This document shows positions 9,447 to 18,179 of a DNA stretch of 64,000 bases, piece after piece. Origin of the DNA: Winogradskyella aurantiaca (GTDB lineage Bacteria; Bacteroidota; Bacteroidia; Flavobacteriales; Flavobacteriaceae); contig NZ_QKTV01000009.1 in assembly GCF_003362725.1 (NCBI RefSeq), positions 1 to 64,000 of the forward strand, read 5' to 3'. Position numbers and translations under genes: made by a program. Within the stretch, counting starts at the first letter, position 1. The number at the start of each line of letters is the position of its first letter. The notes under the pieces are model-generated. The model had not been told where the DNA came from, ran no database searches, and saw only the letters and a list, made by a program, of their open reading frames with translations.

Positions 9447-10667
9447 ATGTCTTATCAAGAGACTATAAATTGGTTGTTCAATCAGCTACCCATGTATCAA
9501 AAGCAGGGAAAAACAGCCTATAAAGCCGATCTCTCTAATACAATTCTACTCACTAAACATTTAGGAAATCCTGAGTCTGATTTTAAATCGGTCCATGTTG
9601 GCGGTACCAATGGAAAGGGATCCACCAGCCATATTCTATGCTCCGTTTTAATGGAGGCTGGCTATAAGGTTGGCTTATACACGTCCCCCCATTTAAAAGA
9701 TTTTAGAGAGCGCATTAGAATAAACGGTAAAATGATTGAAGAGTCTTATGTCGTGAACTTCGTTGAAGAGAATAAATCGTTTTTTGAAGCGAATAGTTTG
9801 TCATTTTTTGAAATGACAGTTGGTATGGCCTTTACCTACTTTAGAGATGAGAAGGTCGATATTGCGATTATTGAGGTGGGGCTTGGTGGTCGACTTGATT
9901 CTACAAATATTATTGAACCAGAGCTAGCTGTTATAACCAATATTGGCTATGATCATATGCAATTTTTAGGGGATACCTTAGAGAAAATTGCCGCAGAAAA
10001 GGCAGGTATAATTAAAGCTGGGATTCCTGTAGTCATTGGAGAAACTGTTGGAGAAACCAAACCGGTTTTTAATGCAAAAGCAGAGGAACAAGGTGCTAAA
10101 ATAATTTTTGCAGAAGATATAATCCTTAATGAAGTACCGAACAGTGATTTAAAGGGCATTTATCAGAAAAAAAATTTGAGGACAGCCTTAGTAGCGCTTC
10201 AAGAGCTCAGAAATAGATTTAACAGAATCAATACAAAAAATATTTCTGACGGATTTACCAATGTTGAAAGGAATACCGGCCTAATGGGACGTTGGCAGGT
10301 TTTTAATAACGAGCCTTTGACAGTTGCAGATACAGCTCATAATAAGGAGGGAATTATGGAGGTGGTGCATCAGATCAATGATCAATCATTTAACCAACTA
10401 CATCTGGTACTTGGTTTTGTTAATGACAAGAACATTGAAGAGCTGTTATCATTCTTTCCGGCAAAAGCTCAGTATTACTTTTGTGAACCTAAGATTGCCA
10501 GAGGTTTACCACTTAATTCATTGATTGAAATCTCAAGTAGATTAGGTTTAAATGGTACTGCTTATGACTCCGTTAGTAAGGCATTTAAGGCCGCTAAGAA
10601 ACAGGCTAATAAAGAAGATATGATCTTTATTGGTGGCAGTACATTTGTGGTGGCAGAAGTGGTCTAA
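9447..10667 (+). CDS. folC: bifunctional folylpolyglutamate / dihydrofolate synthase
   Basis: Adds glutamate to dihydropteroate and tetrahydrofolates. It belongs to the Mur ligase fold: P-loop GTNGKGS at 53-59, SPHLKDFRERIRING folate-binding region, the IEVGLGGRLDSTN block, and NIGYDHMQFLG. The length (406 aa) is normal. It is the last gene of the exbBD-tonB run (2-nt gap); the linkage to the Ton genes is positional only. Confidence 0.93.
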   Translation: MSYQETINWLFNQLPMYQKQGKTAYKADLSNTILLTKHLGNPESDFKSVHVGGTNGKGSTSHILCSVLMEAGYKVGLYTSPHLKDFRERIRINGKMIEESYVVNFVEENKSFFEANSLSFFEMTVGMAFTYFRDEKVDIAIIEVGLGGRLDSTNIIEPELAVITNIGYDHMQFLGDTLEKIAAEKAGIIKAGIPVVIGETVGETKPVFNAKAEEQGAKIIFAEDIILNEVPNSDLKGIYQKKNLRTALVALQELRNRFNRINTKNISDGFTNVERNTGLMGRWQVFNNEPLTVADTAHNKEGIMEVVHQINDQSFNQLHLVLGFVNDKNIEELLSFFPAKAQYYFCEPKIARGLPLNSLIEISSRLGLNGTAYDSVSKAFKAAKKQANKEDMIFIGGSTFVVAEVV

Positions 10668-10686
10668 CATTTTTATAAAAAAGTTT

Positions 10687-10715
10687 TTGAGGAATTAAAA
10701 ACTAGGTTATATTTG
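10687..10715 (+). promoter_or_regulatory. tRNA-Val promoter (-33/-7 type)
   Basis: TTG (10687-10689), an 18-bp spacer, and a perfect TATATTTG (10708-10715) lie just upstream of the first tRNA. The start site would be a few bases before the mature 5' end. Confidence 0.65.
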
Positions 10716-10728
10716 CAGTCCAATAATC

Positions 10729-10803
10729 GGGCGCGTAGCTCAGTTGGTTCAGAGCACTTGGTTTACACCCAAGGGGTCAGGGGTTCGAATCCCTTCGCGC
10801 CCA
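10729..10803 (+). tRNA. tRNA-Val (anticodon UAC)
   Basis: A complete cloverleaf: 7-bp acceptor stem (GGGCGCG with CGCGCCC), D arm, anticodon stem CTTGG/CCAAG with loop TTTACAC giving anticodon TAC, and a T arm with TTCGAAT. Discriminator A; CCA is not encoded. A hairpin terminator follows directly. Confidence 0.95.
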
Positions 10804-10805
10804 CG

Positions 10806-10837
10806 AAAGTCCGTAGCAATACGGACTTTTATTTTTT
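10806..10837 (+). terminator. hairpin terminator between the two tRNA-Val genes
   Basis: AGTCCGTA/TACGGACT stem, GCAA loop, then T-rich tail. It lies between the two tRNAs, although no separate promoter is visible for the second. Confidence 0.75.
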
Positions 10838-10838
10838 A

Positions 10839-10913
10839 GGGTCATTAACTCAGTTGGTTCAGAGTGTTACCTTGACAGGGTAGAAGTCACTGGTTCGAAT
10901 CCAGTATGACCCA
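10839..10913 (+). tRNA. tRNA-Val (anticodon GAC)
   Basis: Acceptor stem GGGTCAT/ATGACCC, D arm nearly identical to that of the preceding tRNA, anticodon stem TTACC/GGTAG with loop TTGACAG giving anticodon GAC, T arm with TTCGAAT. Discriminator A; CCA not encoded. With the UAC isoacceptor it covers the valine codons. Confidence 0.93.
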
Positions 10914-10914
10914 C

Positions 10915-10947
10915 AAAAAAAGTCCAAACATATGTTTGGACTTTTTT
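10915..10947. terminator. bidirectional terminator between tRNA-Val and murF
   Basis: Long perfect hairpin (A-run, GTCCAAACA..TGTTTGGAC core, T-run). It serves the tRNA transcript on the plus strand and murF on the minus strand, whose stop lies 16 bp away. Confidence 0.88.
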
Positions 10948-10962
10948 CGTATAGATTACAAC

Positions 10963-12249
10963 CTATTCAAAGTCTAGATAATCCAAAATACGTTCGAGTG
11001 CCATGCCACGGGATCCTTTGATCAATACTTGCGCATTTTTGAGTTTTATTGATTTTAAAGTGTCTATCGCCGTACTGAAAGACTCAAATTTCTGAGTCGC
11101 GCTCTCGGTCACCGTACTATAAAAATGATTTCCCAATAAATAGACATTAGTATTGAAATGCTTTTCAGCATAATCAACGATTTCCTGATGTTCTTTTTGT
11201 GCATCTTCTCCCAATTCAAACATATCTCCTAGGAATAAAAACTTATTATTGGAATTTAGCTTATTAAAATTAACAAGAGCGGCGATCATGCTTGTTGGAT
11301 TGGCATTATAGGCATCCATGATAATCTGATTACTGCCACGACTTATAATTTCTGATCTGTTGTTATCGGGTACGTATGCTTCAATACCAGATTTTATTGA
11401 TTCTAGGGATAGTTTAAAATACCCTCCAATGGCCACTGCTACTGCAATGTTTCCAAAATTATAGTCGCCAATTAATCGGCTATTTATGATCGTTTCATTA
11501 TAGCTAATGGTTACATAAGGATCCACGGACTCCAATTGAATCCTGAAATTATTGGCTATTGCACTGCCAAAACCTATGACATTAGCGTAATCTCCAATTT
11601 GTTTAAGTTGTTTTTCATCGTCATTATTTATGAAAGCATACTTCCCATTTAATTTTAAATAATCATACAATTCAGATTTTCCTTTAATAACCCCTTCTTC
11701 GCCTCCAAATCCTTCCAAATGTGCTTTTCCAAAATTGGTAATAAGACCAAAATCGGGTTGGGATATAGTGCATAAAAATTCTATCTCTTTCTGATGATTG
11801 GCTCCCATCTCTACAATACCAAAATCTAAATCCAGATCAAAGGATAAAATGCTTAAGGGGACGCCGATATGATTGTTGAGATTTCCCTGAGTACATGACA
11901 CCTTCTTGGAAATAGCCAACACACTGTAAATCAATTCTTTTGTTGTGGTCTTTCCATTACTGCCTGTTAATCCAATAATGGGAAAGGTAAATTGTGATCT
12001 ATGAAGTCTTGCGAGATCCTGCAAGCACTCAAGAACATCATCAACCAAAATAGTACCATCACTGCTGTAATTGGCATCATCTATAACTGCGTATTTCGCA
12101 CCAAGTTCTATAGCCTTTTGTGCAAATTGATTTGCATTAAAGTTAGGACCCTTTAAAGCAAAAAATAAGCATCCTTCTTTAATTTTTCTAGTGTCTGTGC
12201 ATACCCCCGAACACTCTTTGAAATATTGATATAATTCATCTGTGGTCAT
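10963..12249 (-). CDS. murF: UDP-N-acetylmuramoyl-tripeptide--D-alanyl-D-alanine ligase
   Basis: Cytoplasmic ATP-dependent ligase adding D-Ala-D-Ala to the muramyl tripeptide. 428 residues, with an N-terminal uracil-binding domain (CTDTRKIKEGCLFFALKG), P-loop GSNGKTT at 96-102, the central EMGANHQKEIEFL block and a C-terminal domain with DAYNANPTSM and ending near LIKGSRGMALERIL, all Mur-ligase features. It follows gldJ on the minus strand, but a hairpin terminator lies between the two, so murF expression from gldJ read-through may be limited. Confidence 0.95.
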   Translation of the reverse strand: MTTDELYQYFKECSGVCTDTRKIKEGCLFFALKGPNFNANQFAQKAIELGAKYAVIDDANYSSDGTILVDDVLECLQDLARLHRSQFTFPIIGLTGSNGKTTTKELIYSVLAISKKVSCTQGNLNNHIGVPLSILSFDLDLDFGIVEMGANHQKEIEFLCTISQPDFGLITNFGKAHLEGFGGEEGVIKGKSELYDYLKLNGKYAFINNDDEKQLKQIGDYANVIGFGSAIANNFRIQLESVDPYVTISYNETIINSRLIGDYNFGNIAVAVAIGGYFKLSLESIKSGIEAYVPDNNRSEIISRGSNQIIMDAYNANPTSMIAALVNFNKLNSNNKFLFLGDMFELGEDAQKEHQEIVDYAEKHFNTNVYLLGNHFYSTVTESATQKFESFSTAIDTLKSIKLKNAQVLIKGSRGMALERILDYLDFE

Positions 12250-12260
12250 AAAACGAAAAT

Positions 12261-12290
12261 AAAAAAAGTCCTGGCAAAATAACCAGGACT
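12261..12290 (-). terminator. terminator downstream of gldJ
   Basis: AGTCCTGG/CCAGGACT 8-bp stem; on the minus strand it is followed by a U-run (A-run at 12261-12266 on the plus strand). It separates gldJ from murF. Confidence 0.8.
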
Positions 12291-12319
12291 CTTGATATAT
12301 AATTAAAACTGTATTTAGA

Positions 12320-13999
12320 CTAATTTCTTCGTTTAGTAGGGTTCAATGATTTAGATCCTACTCTAGATACAGCACATCTGAAGCCAATGTAATCCGTGGC
12401 CATATCCTGGGGGAAATAACGTCTCTGTGCTGGGTCTAACCAGTAAGCTCTATCTCTCCATGATCCACCTTTGAATACTCTTACTTCATCACTGATAAGG
12501 GTGGTTCTTCCGTTAGAGTCATCAAAAGATCTAACAAGTTCCCCGGTTTCAGGGTCTAGTTCTACTTTATGACTTGGAGAGTTATACATTTCTTTTGTGT
12601 CGGTATTATCCGCAATTGGAGTTTCATCAAAACTATCTCTATAAGCTCTAGAAGAATTTTTATCACCATCGCGGTAGTTTCTATTGTCACTTCTATCGAA
12701 GTTCGTTCTTAAGTAAGTTTCAGAGTCACCTACAGGCGCGGTAGCTATTTCTCCAGGTAAATCTCTGGCTATAACACGACCACTGCTTAAGGTATCATAA
12801 ACAATTTCAGTTGCAGTTACAACTTTCACAGAACCATCATCATTCAATAAATTCTTGGTGTATACATTCCCACGGTAGTAGTTAAAGTCGTTAAATTCAT
12901 CGTCAACAATTGGTCTGTAAACATCGGCAACCCATTCTGCAACGTTACCAGCCATATCATATAAACCATGATCGTTTGGTGCATAAGTCATCACAGCTGC
13001 AGTGATATCTGCACCATCGTCAGACCATCCTGCAATTCCACCATAGTCACCCTTACCTTGTTTGAAGTTGGCCAATTGGTCACCGCGATTTACACGCTTT
13101 CCTGATCTTGTGTATTGACCATCCCAAGGGTATTTTTTACGTCCTCTGTAGACATTGTAATCTCTTAATTCACTTAATCCAAGAGCGGCATATTCCCATT
13201 CAGCTTCAGTAGGTAACCTATATTTAACAGTAATCAAACCACTTTCAAGTCCTGCATAAACATTGATTGGATTACCATCGGCATCGGTTTGCTGACGTCT
13301 TTTTCCGCCTTGAAGTACTTCTTCGTTACCTCCATATACTTGATTAGGGGCATTTACATAAGTATCAATGTCAAAGGTACTTTCAGCATTGAGATCTGTG
13401 TATTGAGAATCTCTTTTAAGATAACCAGCATTCTGTAATGACATTTCTGCTACTCTGTTTGATCTCCATTGAGCGTATTCAACTGCTTGAATCCAACTCA
13501 CACCTACAACAGGGTAATCTCCGTAGGCAGGATGACGCAAATAATTTTCAGTCATCATCTCATTGTATCCCAATCGATTTCTCCAAACTAGAGTGTCTGG
13601 TAATGCTCCTTTATAAATATTGGCATAATTAGGATCCTCTGGAGGATATACTGTTTTTAAATAATCTAAGTACATTAAGTAATTCTGGTTGGTCACCTCA
13701 TGTTCATCCATGTAAAAGGATTGGATGTGTTGTTGGGTAGGAGTATTATTCCAATCGTGCATAGGATCATCTTGAACCTTACCCATTGTAAAAGTTCCAC
13801 CTTCTATAAAGGCTGTCCCTGGAGGAGTTTCTTGCTCCTTATAATTGGTATTATATTGAAATCCTCCATTTCTATTATTGATCTGCCACCCTGTAGCGCT
13901 ATCAATGTTTCCGTTTGAGGATCTACCGCAACTGAATGCGACCGCTGAGAGGGCTATCAGCGTTATAAATCTAAGGTTAAATACAGTTTTCATATCCAT
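12320..13999 (-). CDS. gldJ: gliding motility lipoprotein GldJ
   Basis: Outer-membrane-associated lipoprotein needed for gliding and for stability of the GldK/L/M/N T9SS motor in Flavobacterium (family knowledge). 559 residues. A signal peptide ends in a lipobox-like VAFSC (Cys24 from this start). The rest is a formylglycine-generating-enzyme-like (sulfatase-modifying factor) fold: GGTFTMG, VTNQNYLMYLDYL, PVVGVSWIQAVEYAQWRS, YRLPTEAEWEYAA, DMAGNVAEWVADVY, VFKGGSWRDRAYWLDPAQR, GFRCAVS. It is not expected to be an active FGE. Divergent from porU, the arrangement known in flavobacteria. A second ATG at 13993 is an equally good start. Confidence 0.93.
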   Translation of the reverse strand: MDMKTVFNLRFITLIALSAVAFSCGRSSNGNIDSATGWQINNRNGGFQYNTNYKEQETPPGTAFIEGGTFTMGKVQDDPMHDWNNTPTQQHIQSFYMDEHEVTNQNYLMYLDYLKTVYPPEDPNYANIYKGALPDTLVWRNRLGYNEMMTENYLRHPAYGDYPVVGVSWIQAVEYAQWRSNRVAEMSLQNAGYLKRDSQYTDLNAESTFDIDTYVNAPNQVYGGNEEVLQGGKRRQQTDADGNPINVYAGLESGLITVKYRLPTEAEWEYAALGLSELRDYNVYRGRKKYPWDGQYTRSGKRVNRGDQLANFKQGKGDYGGIAGWSDDGADITAAVMTYAPNDHGLYDMAGNVAEWVADVYRPIVDDEFNDFNYYRGNVYTKNLLNDDGSVKVVTATEIVYDTLSSGRVIARDLPGEIATAPVGDSETYLRTNFDRSDNRNYRDGDKNSSRAYRDSFDETPIADNTDTKEMYNSPSHKVELDPETGELVRSFDDSNGRTTLISDEVRVFKGGSWRDRAYWLDPAQRRYFPQDMATDYIGFRCAVSRVGSKSLNPTKRRN

Positions 14000-14032
14000 A
14001 AGATTAAGTAAGCTCGTTAAATTTTAGGTGTG

Positions 14033-14061
14033 CAATATAGTAATTAAACCTAAACCTCCAA
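14033..14061 (-). promoter_or_regulatory. candidate gldJ promoter
   Basis: On the minus strand TTG (14061-14059) is followed after 19 bp by TATATTG (14039-14033), one base short of the TAnnTTTG consensus. Predicted start site about 30 nt before the gldJ ATG. Confidence 0.38.
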
Positions 14062-14190
14062 CTTTTTTTTGTGTGAAATTGCAAAAAATAGTGTATTTCA
14101 TCCGTTTTTTTATGCATAATATCGGATTTTTGCACATTTCATCGATGAAATACACACCTGAAATAACAGTTAAAAATTAAATTAATATTG

Positions 14191-14198
14191 TACTTTTG
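14191..14198 (+). promoter_or_regulatory. candidate porU promoter -7 element
   Basis: TACTTTTG matches TAnnTTTG exactly in the roughly 250-bp AT-rich gldJ-porU divergent region. It implies a leader of about 45-50 nt. No convincing TTG at the -33 position. The rest of the divergent region shows no further clear element. Confidence 0.5.
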
Positions 14199-14250
14199 AG
14201 TTAAAAATTGACCCATAATAATAAGCCTTATCAAAAGGCGTTATTTTTCT

Positions 14251-17200
14251 ATGAGAACGAGCCTTCTTGCTGTTTTATTTTTCTCTTTTCTTATTTCTTT
14301 TGCGCAAAACCAAGAATTTAACATTATTTGGGGAGAGTCCCAATCGTTGGATACTGGCTACGGGGCGATTAAAGTTCCAGTTGTTGAAAATTTTAGGTCG
14401 TCATACGACGATGAGCGTGGCTTTTATATCTACAAAGAACTTGAACAATCTGTTTCACCGAGTGCGAGTTTTAGTAATTTGAAATATGAAATTGTACCAG
14501 CTTCACAGTTGTTCGATCTTGATTTGGATCTTTTACCAGCTGAAGTAAAAGCTGACTATTCGGTTACTACTTCAAGAGGCCAGCGAAAAGGGTTCGTTTA
14601 TTTAAGCCCCATCATCAAGGTTGATGGTGTGTATCAACGCCTGGTGTCATTTGAATTGACATTTTCATCATCATTCACGGCAAATCTTAATTCATCAGTT
14701 GATAATAACACAATAACTAATTCGGTTCTGGCTACTGGAGATTGGTATCGTTTTTATGTCGAGGATTCTGGTGTTTTTCGATTAGACAGAGGTTTTTTAA
14801 ACGATTTGGGCATAAACACCAATAACCTTGATCCAAGAACAATTAGGATTTTTGGAAATGGCGGACAAATGATTCCTCAAAGAAATTCAGTGCCTTACCC
14901 CATTGATCCGACGGAATTAGCGATTTGGGTTTCAGGTGAAGATGACGGTTCTTTTGATAATGGTGATTTTGTCTTGTTCTATGCACAAGGACCCCATGGT
15001 ATACATCAACGTTCCTACAATCAACAGTTCAATTCGAATATTAATCTATTCACAGACAGAACCTATTATTATGTGAACGTTAGTTCGGCAAATGGAAAAC
15101 GTGTACAAAATAGGATCCAGCCTGATGAAGAAGCAAATATTCAAATAGATACCTTTCAAGATTACCAATATTATGAGGTAGATGAGGAAAACCTGGTTAA
15201 GATTGGCCGCAGGTGGTTTGGTGAGGACTTCAGTTTTGAGAATGAGCGTGTCTTTGAATTTGAGTTTCCTAACCTGGTTTCATCAGAGCCCCTAGTATTT
15301 GATATCGCTTTTGGATCAGTAGCGCCTATCCCAACGCAAACATCTATGGACATAAGTATTAATGGACAATCGTTTAACCAGAGTTTAATTTCGGTTGATT
15401 TAAATGGCTCCATACTGGCATCAGCATCAACTTTTTTTAGAGAAGTGAACTTAAACACGGACGCAGTTAGCGTTCAATTAAATTACAATAATGGCGGTAA
15501 TCCTACAGCTAATGCCTATTTAGATTACATTAATATTGAAGCGACACGGCAACTTATTTTTGAAGGAGTACCTTTGCATTTTAGTAATAAATCCGTACCG
15601 ACTTCACCCGGTATAGTACAATATAATCTGTCTTCTGCAAGTCAAGTCGCCCAGATTTGGGACATTACTGATAGATTTAATATTGGGTCTTACACAAATA
15701 CAGATGGAGATAGTAATTATTCCTTTAAAGCAATTTCAGGGGAAGAAAGAGAATACATAGCCTTCAGTTATTCTAATGTTCCTGTGCCGTCGAGAGATGT
15801 GAATTCTAGAGTAATCAATCAAAACTTAAAAGGTACTGTATTTCAAAACGATAATAATCAGTTCGAAGATGTTGATTATATAATGGTTTCACCAGATATT
15901 CTTATTAGTCAGGCGGAACGTCTTGCAGATATCAACAGGTCAAATTATGATCTTAACATACGTGTGGTATCCCTAACGAGTATTTATAACGAGTTTGGTT
16001 CAGGGAATATAGATATTAGTGCTATTAGGAATTTTATTCGATATGTATATTCCAACGCGAGTTCTCCAAATAATCGGGTAAAATATGTGTGCTTGTTTGG
16101 TGATGGATCCTATGATTATAAGGATAGAATACCTAATAACACCAATTTAGCACCACCTTGGTATAGTGAGAATAGTTTTAGTTTAACAGGTTCTTTTGTT
16201 TCGGATGATTATTATGGAATGATGGATGAATTTGAGGGTCAAATGTTAATCACAGACCGTCTTGATATTGCCATGGGTAGAATACTCGCAGAAAATCCGA
16301 AACGCGCTCGAGAAATGGTGGATAAAATTCAGCAATATTATGAAGAGGAGTCCTTTGGTAGTTGGCGTAATAATGTCCTCTTAGTCTCCGATGATGTTGA
16401 TGAAAGTTGGGAGCGGATATTGCAACAAACCACTGATGACATTGGAACTGCAGTAGAAGGTGAAAAACCATTTTTAAACATGGTAAAGATTCATTCGGAT
16501 GCCTTTATTCAAGAATCATCTCCTGCAGGTGATCGCTACCCAGAAGTCAATGAGCGGTTTAAGGATCGTGTGGATGTTGGGGCCTTAGTTGTTAATTATT
16601 TTGGACATGGGGGTGAAGATGGTTTGGCTAAGGAAAGAATTCTGGATAAAAATGATGCACAAGAGTTTAGTAACCTCTGCAAGTACAATTGTTTTGTTAC
16701 AGTTACTTGTGAATACACTAAGTTTGATGATCCTAACAGAACTACTGCAGGGGAGTTTACTTATTGGAATACCAATGGGGGATCAACTAGTATGATTACA
16801 ACAACTCGGCAAATATTTGTTACAGTTGGGGTTGCCTATAATATTGTGCTCGAGGAATATTTGTTTGCATTTGGATCAAATGATTATCCTTCCGCTGCTG
16901 AAGCCTTAAGATTAACAAAGATTGATCCGAGGATAGCAGGGAGTAGTCAAAAAAGACTTGTTTATTTTATCGGTGATCCAGCCATGAAACTCACTTTTCC
17001 AAAACCAAACATTAGATTGGCTTCAATAAATGATATTCCTATTGACCAGGTAACTGATGTCTTAGAGGCTTTATCTTATGCTAAAATTGGTGGCGAAGTT
17101 CTCGATGAGAATAATCAATTGATTGATGATTTTAACGGTGTGGTGACCGTGACCGTTTATGATAAACCTATAGACAGGCAGACCTTAGCTAATGATGGGG

Positions 17201-18117
17201 TTACCGATGCAACAGGTCAATTGATAAAAATGGATTTTAATACCTTAGGTGAGGTAGTCTTTAAAGGTCAGGCAACGGTTACGAATGGCATATTTGATGT
17301 CGATTTTATTGTGCCAAGAGACATTGGAATTCCAGTTGGTCGGGGTAAGGTTAGTTTTTACGCTAAGGAGAACAATGTCTTAGTGGATAGGGCAGGACAC
17401 AGTTTTGACATAAATATTGGTGGAATTAATGAAAATGCCACTGAAGACAATCAAGGTCCTGAAATACGTCTATTTATGAATGATGAGAATTTTGTAGATG
17501 GTGGAATTACAGGATCATCGCCTACCCTGATAGCTAAACTCCAAGACGAAAATGGAATTAATACTGCCAGTGGTATAGGTCATGATATTGTTGCTATATT
17601 GGATGGGGATGAGACCAATCCAATAGTTCTAAACGACTATTATCAAGCGGAAGTGGATGATTATACAAATGGTGTGGTGTCCTTTGCTTTAAGAGATATA
17701 GAGCCAGGTATACATACATTGACACTACGAGCATGGGATGTTTACAATAATTCCGCCATATCTGAACTTCAATTTAATGTTTTCAACGAGAACGAAGAGC
17801 TTGTTATCGATAATGTTTTAAACTATCCGAACCCCTTTGTAGATTACACGGAATTTTGGTTTAACCATAATAGCCCGGATCAATTGGATATTTCAGTTCA
17901 AATATTCACTGTCTCTGGAAAGCTGGTTAGAACCTTAAACGGACAAACAGCAGCGGGTGGAAAAACGACGTCGTCTCTATCACGAGATATAATATGGGAT
18001 GGTCGCGATGATTTTGGTGAAAAAATAGGTAAAGGAACTTATATATATAAACTAAAAGTAAAATCTAACCGTTTAAATAAACAAGTTCAAAAAATTCAAA
18101 AACTTGTTATTCTTTAA
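14251..18117 (+). CDS. porU: type IX secretion system sortase/peptidase PorU
   Basis: Gingipain-like (C25) cysteine protease on the cell surface that removes the C-terminal sorting domain of T9SS cargo and links it to the anchor. 1288 residues with a cleavable signal peptide ending near FAQNQ. The catalytic pair is visible as His786 (NYFGHGGEDG) and Cys820 (VTVTCEYT), 34 residues apart, close to the His657/Cys690 spacing of Porphyromonas PorU. The C terminus has an NYPNPF / VFTVSGK-like FlgD-type sorting or Ig domain ending in GTYIYKLKVKS. Followed by porV. Confidence 0.95.
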   Translation: MRTSLLAVLFFSFLISFAQNQEFNIIWGESQSLDTGYGAIKVPVVENFRSSYDDERGFYIYKELEQSVSPSASFSNLKYEIVPASQLFDLDLDLLPAEVKADYSVTTSRGQRKGFVYLSPIIKVDGVYQRLVSFELTFSSSFTANLNSSVDNNTITNSVLATGDWYRFYVEDSGVFRLDRGFLNDLGINTNNLDPRTIRIFGNGGQMIPQRNSVPYPIDPTELAIWVSGEDDGSFDNGDFVLFYAQGPHGIHQRSYNQQFNSNINLFTDRTYYYVNVSSANGKRVQNRIQPDEEANIQIDTFQDYQYYEVDEENLVKIGRRWFGEDFSFENERVFEFEFPNLVSSEPLVFDIAFGSVAPIPTQTSMDISINGQSFNQSLISVDLNGSILASASTFFREVNLNTDAVSVQLNYNNGGNPTANAYLDYINIEATRQLIFEGVPLHFSNKSVPTSPGIVQYNLSSASQVAQIWDITDRFNIGSYTNTDGDSNYSFKAISGEEREYIAFSYSNVPVPSRDVNSRVINQNLKGTVFQNDNNQFEDVDYIMVSPDILISQAERLADINRSNYDLNIRVVSLTSIYNEFGSGNIDISAIRNFIRYVYSNASSPNNRVKYVCLFGDGSYDYKDRIPNNTNLAPPWYSENSFSLTGSFVSDDYYGMMDEFEGQMLITDRLDIAMGRILAENPKRAREMVDKIQQYYEEESFGSWRNNVLLVSDDVDESWERILQQTTDDIGTAVEGEKPFLNMVKIHSDAFIQESSPAGDRYPEVNERFKDRVDVGALVVNYFGHGGEDGLAKERILDKNDAQEFSNLCKYNCFVTVTCEYTKFDDPNRTTAGEFTYWNTNGGSTSMITTTRQIFVTVGVAYNIVLEEYLFAFGSNDYPSAAEALRLTKIDPRIAGSSQKRLVYFIGDPAMKLTFPKPNIRLASINDIPIDQVTDVLEALSYAKIGGEVLDENNQLIDDFNGVVTVTVYDKPIDRQTLANDGVTDATGQLIKMDFNTLGEVVFKGQATVTNGIFDVDFIVPRDIGIPVGRGKVSFYAKENNVLVDRAGHSFDINIGGINENATEDNQGPEIRLFMNDENFVDGGITGSSPTLIAKLQDENGINTASGIGHDIVAILDGDETNPIVLNDYYQAEVDDYTNGVVSFALRDIEPGIHTLTLRAWDVYNNSAISELQFNVFNENEELVIDNVLNYPNPFVDYTEFWFNHNSPDQLDISVQIFTVSGKLVRTLNGQTAAGGKTTSSLSRDIIWDGRDDFGEKIGKGTYIYKLKVKSNRLNKQVQKIQKLVIL

Positions 18118-18130
18118 TAAAGTATATTTG
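18104..18130 (+). promoter_or_regulatory. candidate porV promoter inside the porU 3' end
   Basis: TTG (18104-18106) in the last codons of porU, a 16-bp spacer, and a perfect TATATTTG (18123-18130). This would allow porV to be made independently of porU, giving a leader of about 45 nt. Confidence 0.5.
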
Positions 18131-18179
18131 TTAAAGGACGCTGCATAAAAACAACAGTGATTAAGCAACCAAATAAATC

